Shown piece by piece: positions 59,131 to 64,000 of a DNA stretch of 64,000 nucleotides. The translations under genes and the position numbers were made by a program. The number at the start of each line of letters is the position of its first letter. Position 1 is the stretch's first letter. The notes under the pieces were generated by a model. It worked only from the letters and a program-made list of their open reading frames with translations. It searched no databases and was not told where the DNA came from. This stretch comes from Siphonodentalium dalli (lineage: Eukaryota; Mollusca; Scaphopoda; Gadilida; Siphonodentaliidae). The stretch covers positions 91,675,980 through 91,739,979 of the forward strand of contig CP136063.1 in assembly GCA_032622095.1 (NCBI GenBank), in the 5' to 3' direction.

Positions 59131-61436
59131 GCGTGATGATTAATATAGAATATGTAGCTAGTGTCGACGCTTAAATTATTTATGCCGTGAGGGGGATTCG
59201 AGCATCTATTGGGCGAGGCTCTGTCGAGTCAAATAGATGCCAAATCCCCCGAGCGGACATAAACAGTTTAAGCGAAGACATTAGCTACATATTTTATTTA
59301 TCCATCGCACAAAACTTGCCTTTTGTGAGGTAAATCTGTCATTTGCTCAGTTTTACATTCGTTACTTCGATGACACCATTACATTTATTAGGTCAAGCAA
59401 ACCAATTAGCATTCATGACGTGGGAAAACCTGAGTGCAGCTAACAGCGAAATAGTTCGTTGGCATTTTTACATTGCTTATAAACAGACCTTGTTCTGAGG
59501 ATTTATAGATGTTTTAGAGCTAAAAGATATATCATTTTACGAGTTATTTTAGTGAATTATACACGATAAAAACGTTCTGAAATCACAACGACGTCATTAA
59601 GGCCGATTGACGTCCCTAGTTACCTGCGCAATTTGCATATCAAATTACGTCATAAAAGTAGTACTAACCTAATAAAGTTACGTTGACCTAATAAAGCTAC
59701 ATTGACGTAATAAACGTAACGTTTATTAGGCAGGCTTTATGTAGTCAATAGACGTAGTGGGCGGTGGATAAATTATTTTATCCACCTCCTACCCCTGTCT
59801 ACTATACAGATAAAGCCCATCAGATAAACCACGCCTCTATCCGTCTACTAGACAGATAAAGCATCCTCTACTAGACAGATAAACTTAAAATATGCAAGGA
59901 AGAAAGGTTACAAGAACTTGGAGCAGTTAACCTCCAGCAGTTCGTGAGTGACGTCACTGAGTCGTAACAACGTTATGGAGCATCATTAGAACGCACCATG
60001 CTGGTTTCCGTTGTTAGTGACAGCGTCCTTAGAAACGTCAACATACACAACGTATTTTCGTGCAACAACTTTCTAAAAGAGCAAAGGATGCGCCCCAAAA
60101 CGCACTCAAATAGAATTTTTAAATGTTCAGTTGGTGAAATCTATAACTTGATTAAGCAATTGGCAGTTTGTTACTATATAATTAAAGTATAAGATTATAT
60201 TCTTCCGTGAGCTGGTAGTGGTACATTTGCACTGCCGATCTTATAGTGCTGGTGCTAAGTACTGCTAAAAGTAAAATTCAGACTTTCAAAGTTTCATTCA
60301 ATTCATTAAAAAGTTTCGAGCACAAACATCCAAATTCACATGACTGCTATATTCGTATATTTCAGTTTTAGATTTGAACGTTACGCAAATCATTTAGATT
60401 TTATTAGAAATTACACCATGCTATGATATTTTTCCGCCATAATTTAGAAATTATATGGCGGACTATTTCGCGACGCAGTCGCATGAATACAAAACTGTTT
60501 CATAATTAATTAGTCTCTACTATACAGATAAAGTCGCTAAGTAGGTCATCGCTTCTCTGTAAGGAGCCTGTGAATTTTGCGATGTTTTTTGACAAAAACT
60601 GCGATAAAATACATTTAAATTTATTCGGTGAATAAACAGAACATCCACATAGTGCAGCTGAATAAAGAATTTATTTTTGCTCGTATGTGGGCATCTATTT
60701 GGCTCGCCTAGAGGCTCGCCATATAGATGCCCACATACTCGCAAAAATAAATTCTTTATTCAGCTGCACTATGCGGATATTCTCTATTTATCCACCGCTC
60801 ACAGCGTCTATTGACTACATAAAGCCGGCCTAATAAACGTTACGTTTATTACGTCAATGTAGCTTTATTAGGTCAACGTAGCTTTATTAGGTTAGTACTA
60901 CTTTTATGACGTAATTTGATATGCAAATTGCGCAGGTAACTAGGGACGTCAATCGGCCTTAATAACGTCATTGTGATTTCAGAACGTTTTTATCGTGTAT
61001 AATTCACTAAAATAATTCGTAAAATGATATATGTTTTAGCTCTAAAACATCTATAAATCATCAGAACAAGGTCTGCTTATACTAAATGTAAAAATGCCAA
61101 CGAACTATTTCGCTCTAAGCTGCACTCCGGTTTTCCCACGTCATGAATGCTAATTGGTTTGCTTGACCTAATAAATGTAATGGCGTCATCGAAGTAACAA
61201 ATGTAAAACTGAGGAAAATGACAGATTTACCTCACAGAAGGCAAGTTTTGTGCGATGGATAAATAAAATATGTAGCTAATGTCGTCGCTTAAACTGTTTA
61301 TGTCCGCTCGGGGGATTTGGCATCTATTGGACTCGACAGAGCCTCGCCCAATAGATGCTCAAATCCCCCTCACGGACATAAACATTTTAATCGACGACAC
61401 TAGCTACATATTCTATATTTATCCACCGCTCACTAT
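59131..61436. mobile_element. Nested-hairpin foldback element, 2.3 kb
   Basis: Left arm 59131-59772 and right arm 60783-61436 are inverted copies at high identity; pairs include TACGTCATAAAAGTAGTACT, GCATTCATGACGTGGGAAAA and ATAAACGTTACGTTTATTA. The outer ~150 bp of each arm is itself a hairpin (ATGTAGCTAGTGTCG ... TAGCTACAT), centred on GCATCTATTGGGCGAGGC. The centre holds a third hairpin (60600-60782) with a similar loop, GCATCTATTTGGCTCGCC. GGATAAAT and ATTTATCCACCGCTCAC recur at the joints. No protein frame. Confidence 0.8.
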
Positions 61437-61777
61437 CACTATCACCGCCCATAATCGTCAAACTCAATTTGGCTCTCAAAACAGGAACACATGAAAGGTA
61501 TTCTGCAACACATCTTCATCATCCGGCCTCGTATACAAATTACAAATACATTGGAATTTGAAAATGCACTTTGTTTTTATAAACTGAATTGAACAATTCA
61601 CTTCTCACAACCACATCTGCACAACTTCTTACATGGAAGTTTGCTTCTTGAACATTTTCACCTGAAACAAACTGATTTGCAAACACATTTAATCAACTCT
61701 ATGCACTCTCTAGCTGCTTCTGGGTTGTCATTCATACAGTAACAAAAGAACCATCAATCAATTTCCATCCAAAGAAG

Positions 61778-63210
61778 TCATGTGCTGGAAACTTTGCATC
61801 TACTGTGGGGCGTACAGTCCAGATACCAGCCTGATATCTATAGCACGATTTTCATTTGCAAGAGCATGTTCCTCCTTGTTGATAAATGTTCAAGTGCTGA
61901 ACATTTCATGTCTAGCTTCATGAACTGAGGTCAGGTTCACAGATTTGTCATAAACAATCACAACGAAATGCTAAATACACTCAAATAGTGGTGATGAAAC
62001 ATCAAGAACTACACACGGATTCCTCGTAATTGGCATCAAGCATTCTGTGAGCTAAGCTTTCCAAGCATCCCGAAATTGCGCTTACCCTTACCAAGGAAAA
62101 TATTGAGTCGCATCCTGATATTGAATGGAATATTGGAAGTACAGTTGATTTTTTTTTTAGCCCATTGAATTGCACATATCAACTATGTTGTAGGTAACAT
62201 GGGATTTAGACTTCTCGAAAGACAAACAGTTTCAAATATTTGCATTGAAGAAGCATAGCATGCAGATGTCCCAACATGATCACGATAATAATCGATGAAT
62301 TATCGGTTTGTAGCATATTAAATATATGTTCTTATCACGCCAAATCCAGCGACTCCCCATCTATAAAATGAGGGGCGGTAATAAATGTGACTTTCTAAGC
62401 TGCATGAATCTGATTCAAACTACATAGACACCGCAGAGCCAAATCCAAAGGTCGAGTGTAAGGTGTTCGACGGGGGTTGCTCTGATACACTTACTGACTC
62501 CTGAAGTCGGGCTTGCCTTCTCAATGTATATCGGCACAACGTTTATTCCATATGTTATGAGGCAGCTCGCAGATTGTAGAATAATTTACTTGGTTTCGGA
62601 CAGGTAAATAGAGGGTAGTATCAAACAGGAACCTGAGAGAAACGTGGTTGCGGCATTCGATGTAAGGTTGGGGCTTACCACAAAAGTTCCACCGAATTGG
62701 AATGACTTTCTAAGAAACGCCACCAACAGGCAAGAATTGTTTGGTCAATGAATGTCTTTCGGCAAGTCTAAATCCCATGTTATCCGCAACATAGTTGATA
62801 TGTACAATTCAATTGGGCTCAGACAATTCAACTGTGCTTCCAATATTCCATCATTTCCATGCGATATCAGGATGCGACTCAACTTCCGTTTTCTTTGGTA
62901 AGGGTAAGCGCACATTTTGGGATGCTTGAAAAGCTTACCCAGAGCTAACAGAATGCTTGACGTCAATTACGAGGAATCCTTTTGTGGTACTTGATGTTCC
63001 ATCACCACTATTTGAGTGTATTTAGCATTTCGTCGTGATTGTGTATGACAAATCTGCGAACCTGACCTCAGTTAATGAAGATAGACATGAAATGTTCAGC
63101 AAAGGTCGCGCACATGAACAGTTACCACCAAAGAAATCGTGCTACTAGTATATATCAGGTTGGTATTTGGACTTACATAGTAAGGTAGATGGAAAGTTTC
63201 CAGCATCTGA
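61778..63210. mobile_element. Inverted-repeat element, ~400-bp arms around a 650-bp loop
   Basis: Left 61778-62160 and right 62815-63210 are inverted copies with many substitutions: GCTGGAAACTTTGCATCTAC against a TAGATGGAAAGTTTCCAGC-like end, CACTCAAATAGTGGTGATG against CATCACCACTATTTGAGTG, GAGTCGCATCCTGATAT against ATATCAGGATGCGACTC. Non-coding; boundaries approximate. Confidence 0.6.
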
Positions 63211-64000
63211 CTCACTGGGTGAAAACTGTTTCACAAGAATCGATTATATCGCCTTTCTGGTTCTGTCTCTATCGAACTAAGTCCCGACTCTTTCGCGATT
63301 TAAAACAAATATTTTCAAAGTTTTGACCGCCATTTATACACTAAATGTCAAAACAAAATTATTTTCTAAACACATATCCGTAGATTAGGTCTTTGCTCGT
63401 GCTTATAGGCATGATGCGTTTTTGTGCATTTCCTATTTAAATTAAGCAGCAATTTGATAAGTTTATCGGTCTTGACACTTTTAGTTGGGCTGGAACATGT
63501 ATCACTGTATGATCACTATAATAACCACATTTTCGATCATAAAACCTGACAAGTTCCAGACCAATTTAAATCCCATTATCTATCATTTTTCCACACTAAT
63601 GTTGTCATTTTAGTGGAGCAACTTCAATTATACTAAATGGCAAGCAATCACTATGCCGGACTAGGTGTTGTGAGAGTAACAGATAATCTCAGATCATCTG
63701 GGTTGATACACATGCAAATACTTCCCTGATTAGTTTGATGCACTGATGACATTTAGTTTCTATCCATTGATAGTCACATTAATGTTTAGGACATTTGCTC
63801 GCCCTTGTTCCATGTCAAGGCTTAAATGTCTTAGTTACATCAGGACATGTTTATTTATTTAAATTTCACATTTCTCGAAGCCTCTTTCCAAAGGGTATCG
63901 GGAAGGAAGTTTTTCACCTCACTGTCCAATATGCCACATGCCGTAGCTTTATGTCATCTCCACTGAGGTCCCAGCAACATAAATATCGTATTTTAGACTG
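63211..64000. other. Intergenic to window end, nothing recognised
   Basis: AT-rich. No exon, RNA gene or repeat could be supported. Confidence 0.4.

Noticed and set aside
60520-60744. 74-codon minus-strand open frame
   Set aside because: Lies across the central hairpin of the nested foldback; no coding character.

Overview
The window reads as a eukaryotic, most likely invertebrate metazoan, nuclear locus. It is AT-rich, has spliced genes with long introns, and is packed with mobile-element debris. A mollusc or other lophotrochozoan is my best guess, from the style of the dispersed repeats and of the small secreted proteins, but no diagnostic gene settles it. Nothing prokaryotic is present (no operons, no CRISPR array), and I saw no rRNA or tRNA gene.

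Two plus-strand genes can be assembled with consistent splice phases. Gene 1 (7403-16159, three exons, 488 residues) encodes a secreted protein very rich in N-glycosylation sequons, with cationic amphipathic segments and an RGG-like tract. Gene 2 (46308-48069, two coding exons, 175 residues) encodes a small secreted protein with a dibasic-flanked acidic/aromatic decapeptide. It has a candidate TATA promoter and non-coding first exon at 41793-41881, and a duplicated 3' coding segment at 48139-48270. A possible short coding exon lies at 58824-58921.

The third large locus (minus strand, 29562 down to 25033) is a broken copy of a multidomain protein. It has Cys-rich N-terminal modules, a long middle region, a FEN1/XPG-like PIN nuclease core with its acidic motifs intact, and a Cys-rich tail. 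Its frame is interrupted by frameshifts (several at homopolymers) and stop codons.

The rest is mobile and repetitive DNA. It includes a 5'-truncated non-LTR retrotransposon (21462-23103) nested in an older repeat, and a second retrotransposon tail (51650-51990). There are several TTAA-flanked MITEs, Harbinger-like MITEs, three copies of a 213-bp nearly perfect palindrome, a 5.1-kb foldback element (33392-38487) and a nested-hairpin foldback (59131-61436). There is also a 27 x 54-bp satellite in the last intron of gene 1, and a widely scattered repeat family (called A here) that contains 122-bp tandem units. Gene 1 and gene 2 both carry such elements in their introns, and gene 1 has a complete palindrome in its presumed 3' UTR.
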